Source of the DNA: Streptomyces xylophagus
Lineage (GTDB): Bacteria; Actinomycetota; Actinomycetes; Streptomycetales; Streptomycetaceae
Direction of reading: 5' to 3'
DNA: 64,000 nucleotides
Assembly (NCBI RefSeq): GCF_000716435.1
Contig: NZ_JNWO01000034.1
Span: 15,963 to 79,962, forward strand
A program made the position numbers and the translations under genes. Positions 46,395 to 54,359 of this stretch are shown piece after piece. Position 1 is the stretch's first letter. The number at the start of each line of letters is the position of its first letter. The notes under the pieces were generated by a model that was not told the origin of the DNA, searched no databases, and saw only the letters and a list, made by a program, of their open reading frames with translations.

Positions 46395-46991
46395 CTACGG
46401 GGCCTTCGTGCCCGCGTGAGCCTGCGTGATCATGTCGGTGGCGACCTCCAGGACGGCCTTGCGCTTGTCCTCGGGGTCGCCTTCGAGGTCCTGCACGGCG
46501 AACATCCCGGCGTGCAGCGTGAAGATCGCGCTGAGGGAACGGACCTGGTCGACCAGGCTCGTCTCCGGGTCGATCATGATCTCCCGGAGGCCGCGCATGC
46601 GCTCCTTGAAGCGCTCGCCGATGCGCAGGTCCCGTACCGTCGCCTGGTTCTCCTGCATGAAGCGAAACAGCGGGGTCGCGCCGTCGAGCGCGACGGCGTA
46701 GCGCCGTACGATCTCCTGCTTGGTCTCCAGGGTGTGCGGCTGGTCTCGGCCCCACTCGATGAGGTCCTCGATCGGCTTCGTCAGGTCCTCGAAGATGCTG
46801 ACGAGGATCTCTTCCTTGGTCTTGAAGTGGTAGTAGAGCGCCGCCTTCGTGACGTCCAGGTGCTCGGCGATCTCGCGCAGCGAGGTCTTCTCGTAGCCCT
46901 GCTCCGCGAAGAGTTCGAGCGCGACGTCCTGGATGCGCTGGCGGGTGTCTCCGCGACGTTGCCGCTTGGTGCCGTCCATGGTGCCGCCCAT
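46395..46991 (-). CDS. TetR/AcrR-family repressor
   Basis: About 198 residues. TetR helix-turn-helix at the N-terminus (TRQRIQDVALELFAEQGYEKTSLREIAEHLDVTKAALYYHFKTKEEIL in three helices) and a ligand-binding helical domain with several Trp/Phe/Met residues. GGAG lies 10 bases before ATG 46991; ATG 47000 also in frame. It is divergent from an EmrB/QacA-type transporter, and the gap carries two copies of an 18-bp palindromic operator, so repression of itself and the pump with drug release is the likely circuit. Confidence 0.93.
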   Translation of the reverse strand: MGGTMDGTKRQRRGDTRQRIQDVALELFAEQGYEKTSLREIAEHLDVTKAALYYHFKTKEEILVSIFEDLTKPIEDLIEWGRDQPHTLETKQEIVRRYAVALDGATPLFRFMQENQATVRDLRIGERFKERMRGLREIMIDPETSLVDQVRSLSAIFTLHAGMFAVQDLEGDPEDKRKAVLEVATDMITQAHAGTKAP

Positions 46992-47010
46992 CCGTTTCAT
47001 GCTCCAGCAA

Positions 47011-47083
47011 ACTTACTTGACGCCCGGCTAGTTACGGGTCTACTTTCCCTGAGTGTAGTCAACTAGCCGGGCGGCAAGTAAGT
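47011..47083. promoter_or_regulatory. Duplicated TetR-type operators in the divergent promoter
   Basis: ACTTGACGCCCGGCTAGT (47015-47032) and its inverted near-identical copy (47062-47079, one base changed) lie within 23-bp inverted arms 47011-47033 and 47061-47083, 27 bp apart. Each is itself a near-palindrome ACT-W-GCC-N4-GGC-W-AGT. The first overlaps TTGACG (47017-47022), which with TACTTT (47041-47046) could be the pump promoter. Confidence 0.8.
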
Positions 47084-47129
47084 GGCCGGACGGTGGCGGT
47101 ATCCAGCGGTAGCTAGGGGAGTGGGAACG

Positions 47130-48722
47130 ATGGCGGACACACAGACGGTGGAAACCGGGCCGGGGGAGACCGAGAAACAGCCCAGGAGCGTGCGGGTCGT
47201 CCTGCTCGCCCTGATGATCACCATGATGCTCGCGATGCTCGACAACATGATCGTGGGTACGGCGATGCCGACGATCGTCGGTGAGCTGGGCGGGCTGGAG
47301 CACCTGTCGTGGGTCGTGACCGCGTACACGCTCGCCACGGCCAGCTCGACGCCCCTGTGGGGCAAGCTCGGTGACATGTACGGGCGCAAGGGCGCCTTCA
47401 TGACCTCGATCGTGATCTTCCTGATCGGCTCCGCGATGAGCGGCATGGCGCAGGACATGGGGCAGCTGATCGGCTTCCGGGCCATCCAGGGTCTCGGTGC
47501 CGGCGGTCTGATGGTCGGCGTCATGGCGATCATCGGCGACCTCATCCCGCCGCGTGAGCGCGGCAAGTACCAGGGCATGATGGCCGGCGTCATGGCGCTC
47601 GCGATGATCGGCGGACCGCTGGTCGGCGGCACCATCACCGACAACTGGGGCTGGCGCTGGTCCTTCTACATCAACCTGCCGCTCGGTGTGGTCGCGCTCG
47701 CCGCGATCAGTGTCGTACTGCACCTGCCGAAGAAGCGCGCGCAGGCGCAGATCGACTACCTCGGCGCCGGACTGCTGACCGTCGGCATCACCTCGATCGT
47801 GCTCGTCACCACGTGGGGCGGCTCGCAGTACGCCTGGAGCTCCGTGCGGATCATGGAGCTGATCGGCCTCGGTGTGGCCGCGCTCGTCGGGTTCGTGTTC
47901 TGGCAGACCAAGGCCGTCGAGCCGGTCGTACCGCTGCACATCTTCCGCAGCCGCAACTTCAGCCTGATGGCGATCATCGGCTTCATCACCGGCTTCGTGA
48001 TGTTCGGCGCGACCCTGTTCCTGCCGCTGTACCAGCAGTCCGTACAGGGCGCGTCCGCGACCAACTCGGGCCTGTTGCTGCTGCCGATGCTCGGCGCGAT
48101 GCTCGTGACCTCGATGGTCGCGGGGCGGGTGACCACCAACACCGGTAAGTACAAGGTGTTTCCGGTCGCGGGCAGCGTCCTGATGGTCGTCGGCCTGTAC
48201 CTGCTGTCGACCATGGACACGGACACGACGCGGTTCATGTCCGGTGTGTTCATGGCCGTCGTCGGGCTCGGCATGGGCTGCCTGATGCAGATCACCATGC
48301 TGGTCGCGCAGAACAGCGTCGAGATGAAGGACATGGGCGTCGCGTCCTCCACGAGCACGCTGTCCCGCACGCTCGGCTCGTCCTTCGGTGTCGCCATCAT
48401 GGGCGCGCTGTTCAACCACCGGGTCCAGGACGTCATGGTCCAGCGGGCCGGTGCGCTGGGCTCGAAGGTGACCGAGCAGTCCGCCCAGCTCGACGCGAAG
48501 AGCCTGGCGAAGTTGCCGGCGGCGGCGCGGGAGGCTTACCAGCACGCGGTGTCGGCCGGTACGCACTCCGCGTTCCTGCTGGGAGCGGTGGTTGCTGTGG
48601 TCGCGTTGGTGGCGGCGGTGTTCGTGAAGGAGGTTCCGCTGAAGGGGGCGGGGTCGGCTGCGCCTAAGCCTGGCGAAGGGGCGGAGGCGGTGGCGCCGGC
48701 TTCGATTGTCGAGGCCGTCTGA
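47130..48722 (+). CDS. Drug-proton antiporter, DHA2 (EmrB/QacA) MFS family, 14 helices
   Basis: 530 residues. Motif A variant LGDMYGRKG after helix 2, the DHA2 acidic helix-1 pattern MLAMLDNMIVGTAMPTIVGEL, motif C GMIGGPLVGGTI in helix 5 typical of drug antiporters, and GWRWSFYINLPLG. ATG 47130. Controlled by the adjacent TetR-type repressor. Substrates of the family include dyes, quaternary ammonium compounds and antibiotics; the actual substrate is unknown. Confidence 0.93.
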   Translation: MADTQTVETGPGETEKQPRSVRVVLLALMITMMLAMLDNMIVGTAMPTIVGELGGLEHLSWVVTAYTLATASSTPLWGKLGDMYGRKGAFMTSIVIFLIGSAMSGMAQDMGQLIGFRAIQGLGAGGLMVGVMAIIGDLIPPRERGKYQGMMAGVMALAMIGGPLVGGTITDNWGWRWSFYINLPLGVVALAAISVVLHLPKKRAQAQIDYLGAGLLTVGITSIVLVTTWGGSQYAWSSVRIMELIGLGVAALVGFVFWQTKAVEPVVPLHIFRSRNFSLMAIIGFITGFVMFGATLFLPLYQQSVQGASATNSGLLLLPMLGAMLVTSMVAGRVTTNTGKYKVFPVAGSVLMVVGLYLLSTMDTDTTRFMSGVFMAVVGLGMGCLMQITMLVAQNSVEMKDMGVASSTSTLSRTLGSSFGVAIMGALFNHRVQDVMVQRAGALGSKVTEQSAQLDAKSLAKLPAAAREAYQHAVSAGTHSAFLLGAVVAVVALVAAVFVKEVPLKGAGSAAPKPGEGAEAVAPASIVEAV

Positions 48723-48739
48723 TCTGCCCGCAGTGAGCT

Positions 48740-48780
48740 GAAGGTCCCCCGGTCGGTGTCCGCCACGGGGGGCCTTCTTT
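48740..48780 (+). terminator. Intrinsic terminator after the MFS gene
   Basis: Arms GAAGGTCCCCCG (48740-48751) and CGGGGGGCCTTC (48766-48777), one wobble, then TTTGTGTTTT. Confidence 0.85.
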
Positions 48781-48821
48781 GTGTTTTCTCGCCCCCGCCG
48801 CCCCTACCCGTCCCATCACCA

Positions 48822-48915
48822 GGGGCTGCCGCCCCTTCGACCCCGCCCTGGGGGCTGCGCCCCCAGACCCCGCTTCGGCCTGAACGGCCTCGTCCTCAAA
48901 CGCCGGACGGGCTGG
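48822..48915 (+). repeat. Streptomyces intergenic repeat with CTCAAACGCCGGACGGGCTG end
   Basis: GGGGCTGCCGCCCC and GGGGGCTGCGCCCCC hairpins followed by CCGCTTCGGCCTGAACGGCC and CGTCCTCAAACGCCGGACGG. This wording is familiar from many Streptomyces intergenic regions. It lies between the MFS gene and the AraC-type gene. Confidence 0.75.
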
Positions 48916-48978
48916 TGGGTGCCGGCCGGTGGATGCTCGTCGGGGCCGTTGTCAGTGGGCCGTGTCACCATCGGTCGC

Positions 48979-49467
48979 ATGGACAAAATGCGGCAGTTGC
49001 GTCTCGCCAAAGACGCCATGGACCGGGACTGGGCCGAGCCGGAGCTCGATCTGGTTGCGGTGGCTGCGCATGCCGGATATTCGCGGTACCACTTCATCCG
49101 GGCCTTCAAGGAGGCCTACGGCGAGACTCCCGGCCAGTACCTCACGCATCGCCGTATCGAGCGGGCCGAGGAGATGCTGCGCAGCGCCGATCTCTCGGTC
49201 ACGGAGATCTGCCATCTGGTCGGGTTCAGCAGTCTCGGCAGCTTTTCGGCGCGGTTCAAGGCGCGGACCGGGCTGACGCCGAGCGAGTACCGGGGCAAGC
49301 ATGTGGGACGGGGGGCCGCGCTCATCCCGGGGTGCTACGCGATGCTCTGGGCCGGCGGTTTTCCCACCGCAACTTTGAAGAAGCGTCGCGATGTCCGGCC
49401 TGCCTACGGTGAGGAACAGGAAGCCGACCCGATTTCGACCTCGTCCGACAGGAGAGCGGAGCCATGA
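48979..49467 (+). CDS. AraC-family transcriptional regulator, HTH only
   Basis: 162 residues. Two HTH motifs of the AraC DNA-binding domain fill residues 10-105: LDLVAVAAHAGYSRYHFIRAFKEAYGETPGQYL and LSVTEICHLVGFSSLGSFSARFKARTGLTPSEYR. There is no N-terminal sensing domain; a 55-residue tail follows. ATG 48979 after the dispersed repeat. The stop overlaps the start of the VOC gene by 4 bp (ATGA), so regulator and enzyme are coupled. Confidence 0.92.
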   Translation: MDKMRQLRLAKDAMDRDWAEPELDLVAVAAHAGYSRYHFIRAFKEAYGETPGQYLTHRRIERAEEMLRSADLSVTEICHLVGFSSLGSFSARFKARTGLTPSEYRGKHVGRGAALIPGCYAMLWAGGFPTATLKKRRDVRPAYGEEQEADPISTSSDRRAEP

Positions 49468-49898
49468 TCCAGGGGCTGGGCATCACCACCGTGTGGACCT
49501 TCGACCAACAGCGCACCAAGGCCTTCTTCACCGAGAAACTGGACTTCGAGGTCCGCGACGACATCGCGATGGGTGACATGAAGTGGGTCACCGTGGGCGC
49601 CAAGAACCAGCCGGGTGTCGAGCTCGCGCTGATGAGCCTGGACGGCCCGGGTCTCGACCCCGAGTCCGCCGAGGCGTTGAAGAAGCTGGTCAGTAAGGGC
49701 GTGCTGGGCGCCGGGGCGTTCCGTACCGACGACTGCCGCGGTGACTACGCGACCTTCAAGGCGCGCGGGGTCGAGTTCCTCCAGGAACCGACGGAGCGGC
49801 CGTACGGCATCGAGGCGATCTTCCGTGACGACAGCGGCAACTGGTACTCGCTGACCGAGCGCAGCGAGGAACTCGATTTCTCCAAGGACTTCGGATGA
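49464..49898 (+). CDS. VOC-family (glyoxalase-like) protein
   Basis: 144 residues with one VOC fold built of two beta-alpha-beta-beta-beta modules (TTVWTFDQQRTKAFFTEKLDFEVRDD; DDCRGDYATFKARGVEFLQEPTERPYGIEAIFRDDSGNWYSLTE). Members bind metals or sequester antibiotics; the terminal FRDDSGNWYSL pattern is typical. Overlaps AraC upstream and the methyltransferase downstream by 4 bp each, forming a tight three-gene operon. Confidence 0.9.
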   Translation: MIQGLGITTVWTFDQQRTKAFFTEKLDFEVRDDIAMGDMKWVTVGAKNQPGVELALMSLDGPGLDPESAEALKKLVSKGVLGAGAFRTDDCRGDYATFKARGVEFLQEPTERPYGIEAIFRDDSGNWYSLTERSEELDFSKDFG

Positions 49899-50782
49899 GT
49901 CAGGAGCCGGGGGCGGGGATGGGAGCGGGGATGGGGGCGGAAGTCGAGACCGCGCCGGACCATACTGCGGTGCGCGTCGCCCTGTGGCGGGCCCTGCATG
50001 TCCAGGCGGATCCGGCGCCGCATGTCATCGAGGACGAGGTCGGGCTGCGGCTCGTGGACCCCGGGGACGGGTGGCGGGAGCGTCCCGACATGGACGTCGA
50101 CGCCACGCGCCGTATCCGCGCGTCGATCGTGGCGCGGGCCCGGTTCGTCGAGGACGTGGTGGTGGAGGAGGCCGGGAAGGGGGTGGAGCAGTACGTCGTC
50201 CTTGGCGCCGGTCTCGACACCTTCGCCCAGCGGCGGGCCGAACTGGGCGCGAAACTCCGGGTGTTCGAGGTCGAGCAGCCCGGCACGCAGGCCTGGAAGC
50301 GGCGGCGGCTGACCGAGTTGGGGTACGCGCTGCCGGACTGGCTGCGGTTCGTGCCGGTGGACTTCGAGGGGGACTGGTGGGGGCAGTTGGCCGCCGCCGG
50401 GTTCGACGCGGGGCGGCCCGCCGTGGTGGCCGCGACCGGCGTCATCATGTATCTCACCCCGGACGCGATCAGCTCTTTGTTCCGCCTCGTCGCCGGGCTC
50501 GCCCCGGGCTCCACCCTGGTGACCACGTTTCTCCGGCCGGTGGACGACGTGGAGCCGGAGCAGCGCGCCCAGTTGGAGGTCGCGGTGCGGGGCGCTCGTG
50601 CCGCGGGCACACCGTTCCTGAGCTTCTTCACCCCGGAGCAGGTGCTGGAGCTGGGGCGGGAGTGCGGGTTCCGGGAGGTGCGGCACGTGTCGGCTGCTGA
50701 TCTCGCGGGACGTTACTTCGCGGGGTGGGGAGAGGGGACGGGGCCGTCCCGGGGGGAGGAGGTCATGGTGGCGAGCACGTGA
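49895..50782 (+). CDS. LCM/Ppm1-type SAM-dependent methyltransferase
   Basis: 295 residues of the leucine carboxyl methyltransferase-like family, which methylates carboxyl or hydroxyl groups of small molecules in actinobacteria. SAM motif YVVLGAGLDTFAQRR, the acid-containing VFEVEQPGTQAWKRRRL and ATGVIMYLTPDAI are visible. An MGAGMGAE repeat lies at the N-terminus. Third gene of the AraC-VOC operon, so its substrate may be the VOC ligand or a related toxic compound (inference). Confidence 0.9.
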   Translation: MSQEPGAGMGAGMGAEVETAPDHTAVRVALWRALHVQADPAPHVIEDEVGLRLVDPGDGWRERPDMDVDATRRIRASIVARARFVEDVVVEEAGKGVEQYVVLGAGLDTFAQRRAELGAKLRVFEVEQPGTQAWKRRRLTELGYALPDWLRFVPVDFEGDWWGQLAAAGFDAGRPAVVAATGVIMYLTPDAISSLFRLVAGLAPGSTLVTTFLRPVDDVEPEQRAQLEVAVRGARAAGTPFLSFFTPEQVLELGRECGFREVRHVSAADLAGRYFAGWGEGTGPSRGEEVMVAST

Positions 50783-51408
50783 GGGGCGGGTGTGTTGGGG
50801 GCGAGGGCCTGTGGGGCGTGAGTAGGTGAAGGGGCCTGGGCGTGCGGGTATTGCCTGCGCCTGCGCCTGCGCCTGAGCGGGAGCGGGAGTGGGGGCGAGC
50901 GCGTGAGTGGGCGCCGGCATGTGAGTGGGCGCCGGCACGTGAGAAGGGGGAGCACATCCGGGGCCGTGGGCGTGCGGGAGGTGTCGCGAGCGCGGGGGTG
51001 CGAACGACTTGGGCCCGGTTCCCGCCCGGTTCCCGCCCGGCTCCCGCCGGCTCCGGCTCAGCTCGCGCCCGGCTTCGGCTCAGCTTCGGCCCGGCTTCGG
51101 GCTCAGTGCCGGCCCGGCTTCGGCCCGGCGCCGTCCAGGCTCGGGCTCAGTTCCGGCCGGGCTGCGGCCCGGTTCCCGCCAGGCTTGGGCTCATCTCGCG
51201 CCCGGCTTCGGCCTGGTTCCGGCCCGGTTCCCGGCCGACTCGGGCTCAGTTCCGGCTCAGTTCCGGCCGGGCTGCGGCCCGGTTCCCGCCAGGCTTGGGC
51301 TCATCTCGCGCCCGGCTTCCGCCTGGTTCCGGTCCGGTTCCCGCCCGGCTCCGGCTCAGCTCCCGACCAGTTCCCGCCCGGCTCCGGCCCCGTTCCCGCC
51401 CGGCAGGG
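50783..51408 (+). repeat. Nested tandem-repeat intergenic region between the methyltransferase and cseC
   Basis: Contains, in order: four CCTGCG hexamers (about 50850-50875), GAGCGG hexamers, two copies of GTGAGTGGGCGCCGGCAY (18 bp), then about 400 bp of imperfect 11-bp units of the type GGTTCCCGCCC (51011-51408), within which an ~88-bp block (51144-51231) is repeated at a 110-bp offset (51254-51341). All reading frames stay open only because the units lack stop codons. No gene can be supported; it lies in the 3' region of cseC. Confidence 0.85.
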
Positions 51409-52752
51409 CTACGGCAGCATCGGATAGCTGCCCGTGCTTGTCGGCGCGTGCTCCGGCAGCCACAGCACGGCGACCGCGCCCTCCGCCGGGATGTGGTCCG
51501 GGGCGCCCGCGGGCCGTACGTTGCGGAAGGTCAGGCGGGCGCCGAGGACGCGGGCCTGGCCGGCCGCGATGGTCAGGCCGAGTCCGTGGCCGTGGCCCGC
51601 GCGGTCCTTGCTGCCGGTGCGGAAGCGGCTCGGGCCCTCCGCGAGGAGTTCCTCGGGGAAGCCGGGGCCGTGGTCGCGGACCCGGATGACCCGGCCCTCG
51701 ACCGAGACCTCGATCGGCGGCTTGCCGTGCCGGGCCGCGTTGGCGAGCAGGTTGAACAGGACGCGTTCCAGGCGGCGCGGGTCCGTCGTCACCTCCGACT
51801 CGTGCACTACGTGCACCACCGCGTCCGGGTCCTTCGCGATCACCCGGCGGCTCACGAAGTCGCCCAGCATGATGTCCTGCAACTCGGCCCGCTCGGAGGC
51901 TCCGTCGAGACGGGCTACCTCCAGGACGTCCTCGACGAGCGTGCGCATCGCCTTCGCGCGGTCCAGGACCAGCTCCGTGGGGCGGCCGGGTGGGAGCAGT
52001 TCGGCCGCTGTCAGCAGGCCCGTCACCGGGGTGCGCAGTTCGTGTGCGATGTCCGCGGTGACCCGGCGTTCGGCTTCAAGTCGCTGTTGCAGCGCGTCCG
52101 TCATCGCGTCCACCGCGCGCGCGAGGTCGTCGGTCTCGTCCCGTACGACCCCCCCGATCGCGTCCCGCACCCGTACGTCCGTCTCGCCCTTGGCGACCTG
52201 GTTCGCGGCGGCGGCCGCCTTGCGCAGCCGGCGCGAGAGCTGGCCGCCGATCAGGACACCGAGCGCGCTGCCGCCGAGCACGGCCGCGATCGAGCCGATC
52301 ACCAGGGCCTGGTCGAGGTCCTTGAGGATGTCCGTGCTGCGGTCGGTGAACCCGGTGTGCAGGGACATCACATGGCCGTCCTTGAGCGGTACGGCCGCCC
52401 AGATGTCCGGCACGCCGTGCGGCCGGTCGGTGACGTAGGTGGCCCGGCGGCCCTCCGCGACCTTCTCGCGCAGCGCCGGCGGCAGGCTAGGGTCGTCGAT
52501 CTTGATGCTGGGGAAGTTCGGCCGCCCGGACAGCTCGTAGTTGCGCTGGGCGATCTGGACGCGCTCATCCGCGAGGTCGCGCGCGTTGTCCAGCATCGAG
52601 ACCCGGGCCGCGTTGTGCACGACCAGACTGAGCGCGATCGCGACCAGCGTGCCGACCAGCGCGATCGCCGCGCTGAGCTTCCACCGCAGGCCCGTACGAA
52701 TGCCCGCGCTCTCCATGAACGCAGGCACCCTGCGCCGAGAATTCCCCCGCAT
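51409..52752 (-). CDS. cseC: Cell-envelope stress sensor kinase CseC
   Basis: 447 residues. N-terminal helix (about 25-45), an extracytoplasmic sensor loop (about 50-145), second helix (150-168), HAMP, HisKA with phospho-acceptor H237 in TADIAHELRTPVTGLL, and HATPase_c (NLLANAARHG, VRDHGPGFP, GHGLGLTIAAGQA). Gene order sigE-cseA-cseB-cseC matches S. coelicolor, where CseC senses envelope damage including by vancomycin and lysozyme, and CseB drives sigE. Begins 8 bp after cseB. Confidence 0.95.
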   Translation of the reverse strand: MRGNSRRRVPAFMESAGIRTGLRWKLSAAIALVGTLVAIALSLVVHNAARVSMLDNARDLADERVQIAQRNYELSGRPNFPSIKIDDPSLPPALREKVAEGRRATYVTDRPHGVPDIWAAVPLKDGHVMSLHTGFTDRSTDILKDLDQALVIGSIAAVLGGSALGVLIGGQLSRRLRKAAAAANQVAKGETDVRVRDAIGGVVRDETDDLARAVDAMTDALQQRLEAERRVTADIAHELRTPVTGLLTAAELLPPGRPTELVLDRAKAMRTLVEDVLEVARLDGASERAELQDIMLGDFVSRRVIAKDPDAVVHVVHESEVTTDPRRLERVLFNLLANAARHGKPPIEVSVEGRVIRVRDHGPGFPEELLAEGPSRFRTGSKDRAGHGHGLGLTIAAGQARVLGARLTFRNVRPAGAPDHIPAEGAVAVLWLPEHAPTSTGSYPMLP

Positions 52753-52760
52753 ACCCCTGC

Positions 52761-53468
52761 TCAGGCCTTCAACTTGTAGCCGAAGCCGCGGACCGTCTCG
52801 ATCCGGTCCTGGCCGATCTTCGTCCGCAGCCGCTGCACATGGACGTCCACGACCCGGGTGTCACCGCCCCAGCCGTAGTCCCACACGCGCTCCAGAAGCT
52901 TGTCGCGGGACAGGACCGTGCCCGGCGCCGAGGAGAACTCCAGGAGCAGGCGCATCTCGGTCGGGGTCAGTGCCACCGGCTGGCCGGCCTTGCGCACCTC
53001 CATGCCCTCGGTGTCGATCTCCAGGTCGCCGAAGGTGAGCACCCCGCCGCCCACCGGGGCCGCCTCCGCGTCCGCCGTACGGTCGTTGCCGCTCGCGTGG
53101 CCGAAGCGGCGCAGCACCGCGCGGATGCGGGCGACCAGGACGGCACCGTCGAAGGGCTTCGTGACGTAGTCGTCCGCGCCCGCCTCCAGGCCGAGCACCA
53201 CGTCGATCGAGTCCGCGCGCGCCGACAGCATGATCACCGGCACGGTCGAGTCGTCCCGGATACGGCGGCACAGGCTCACGCCGTCCAGGCCGGGGACCAT
53301 GACGTCGAGCAGTGCGATGTCGGGGCGGTTCGCCCGGAACGCCTCCAGGCCCGACAGCCCGTCGGGCATCGCCGTGACCGCGAAGCCGTCCCGCTCCAGG
53401 GCGAGTTGGGTGGCCTCGCGGATGACGTCGTCGTCCTCGACGAACAGGACGTGGGTCTGGTCTGCCAT
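52761..53468 (-). CDS. cseB: Response regulator CseB
   Basis: 235-residue OmpR/PhoB-type regulator. Receiver domain with FVEDDD, phospho-acceptor D55 (DIALLDVMVPGLDG) and KPFDGAVL; C-terminal winged helix ending QRLRTKIGQDRIETVRGFGYKL. Activates the sigE promoter on phosphorylation by CseC. ATG 53468 gives MADQTHVLFVED; an upstream extension to 53537 is unlikely. A 200-bp spacer with short repeats separates it from cseA. Confidence 0.95.
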   Translation of the reverse strand: MADQTHVLFVEDDDVIREATQLALERDGFAVTAMPDGLSGLEAFRANRPDIALLDVMVPGLDGVSLCRRIRDDSTVPVIMLSARADSIDVVLGLEAGADDYVTKPFDGAVLVARIRAVLRRFGHASGNDRTADAEAAPVGGGVLTFGDLEIDTEGMEVRKAGQPVALTPTEMRLLLEFSSAPGTVLSRDKLLERVWDYGWGGDTRVVDVHVQRLRTKIGQDRIETVRGFGYKLKA

Positions 53469-53542
53469 CCCGGTGCTCTCAGTCCTCGTGTGGGTCGTTC
53501 TCAAGCATGGGACGCCCGAAGCGGCGTCCGCGTTCACTGAAG

Positions 53543-53690
53543 GATCGGTTCGGGGCGTCCGATCGGTTCTGTCCTCGCCCGATCGGTTCGGTCTCCGGCC
53601 GATCGAATCGGTCTCCGCTCGGGTTCTCGTCGGTTCCGATCGGTTCGGTCGGTTCCGATCAGGTTCCGGTCAGTTTCCGCTCGGGGCGGG
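53543..53690 (-). repeat. Short interspersed GATCGGTTC-type repeats between cseA and cseB
   Basis: GATCGGTT occurs at 53543, 53561, 53581 and 53639, with further CGGTTCCG variants and GATCGAATCGGT. They fill most of the spacer between the cseA stop and the cseB start and run a short way into the end of cseA. Confidence 0.65.
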
Positions 53691-54359
53691 TGACGCGTCG
53701 CCCCCGACCGCGTTGCTGTACTCGTTGTGGGTGCTGTACTCCTGCACGAAACGGCCCGCGGTCCAGCGGTACGTGATCACGTTCTCCCCGGAGGGACTCG
53801 ACACCGGGTCGCCCTTCTCGTACACCTGCTTGGTGACGACCAGATCGCCGCGGTCTATCTCCGCGTAGACCGGGGGTTCCTCGGCCTTGAACACATTCTC
53901 GTACGTCCCACCCGTCGCGCGATACACGTACGAGCCGATGCCGACCGCGTCGCCGCAGGTCATCACGTTGACGACGACGTCGTTGACCGTGCCTCCGGTC
54001 AGTACGCCGTACGACACGTCGACCGCGTACTCGTCGGCGACGCACGGCTTCAGCTCGTGCTTGACCTCCGAGGAGACCTTCGGGTCGTCCATGACGAGTT
54101 TGACCGCGTCCACGTGGTCGTCGGCGGTCGCGGAGGGCGAGGGGGACTTGGCCTCCGCGACGCCCGCCACCGAGTCGGAGTGTGCCGGGCCCTCGTCACG
54201 GGCGCCGGTGCCGCCGGTGGCGCAGCCGGACACCAAAAGGGCGAGGGCGGCGAGCACGGCCATCGCCGTGAACGCCGCCTCCAGGCTTCCGCGCACCCTG
54301 CTGGGCCCGGGGGTGCTGCTCAGCCCGGGCCCAGGGGTGTTGTCGCTCAGGCCGCGCAA
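53670..54359 (-). CDS. cseA: Lipoprotein CseA, modulator of sigE expression
   Basis: 229 residues. A hydrophobic segment (about 27-45) ends in lipobox LVSGC, so the protein is an outer-face lipoprotein; a Ser/Pro/Asp-rich linker follows and then a single globular domain ending NEYSNAVGGDASPAPSGN. In S. coelicolor loss of CseA raises sigE activity. The start appears to be TTG at 54359, 13 bp inside the sigE end, with GAGGAG eight bases upstream; GTG 54296 is an alternative. A strong hairpin lies in its first codons. Confidence 0.9.
   Translation of the reverse strand: MRGLSDNTPGPGLSSTPGPSRVRGSLEAAFTAMAVLAALALLVSGCATGGTGARDEGPAHSDSVAGVAEAKSPSPSATADDHVDAVKLVMDDPKVSSEVKHELKPCVADEYAVDVSYGVLTGGTVNDVVVNVMTCGDAVGIGSYVYRATGGTYENVFKAEEPPVYAEIDRGDLVVTKQVYEKGDPVSSPSGENVITYRWTAGRFVQEYSTHNEYSNAVGGDASPAPSGN
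54301..54334 (-). terminator. GC hairpin just after sigE inside cseA
   Basis: Perfect 11-bp arms CTGGGCCCGGG (54301-54311) and CCCGGGCCCAG (54324-54334) with a 12-nt loop, 13 nt past the sigE stop. No T-run. It could stop most transcripts after sigE. Confidence 0.6.

Noticed and set aside
51011..51408. Gene for a repetitive PVPARLG-type surface protein
   Set aside because: The 11-bp unit opens all frames equally, there is no start with ribosome site or signal peptide, and codon third-position bias does not favour one frame.
50842..52779. Very long open frame across the repeat region and antisense to cseC
   Set aside because: It exists because the repeats lack stop codons and because the strand opposite a high-GC gene is often open; codon bias fits cseC instead.
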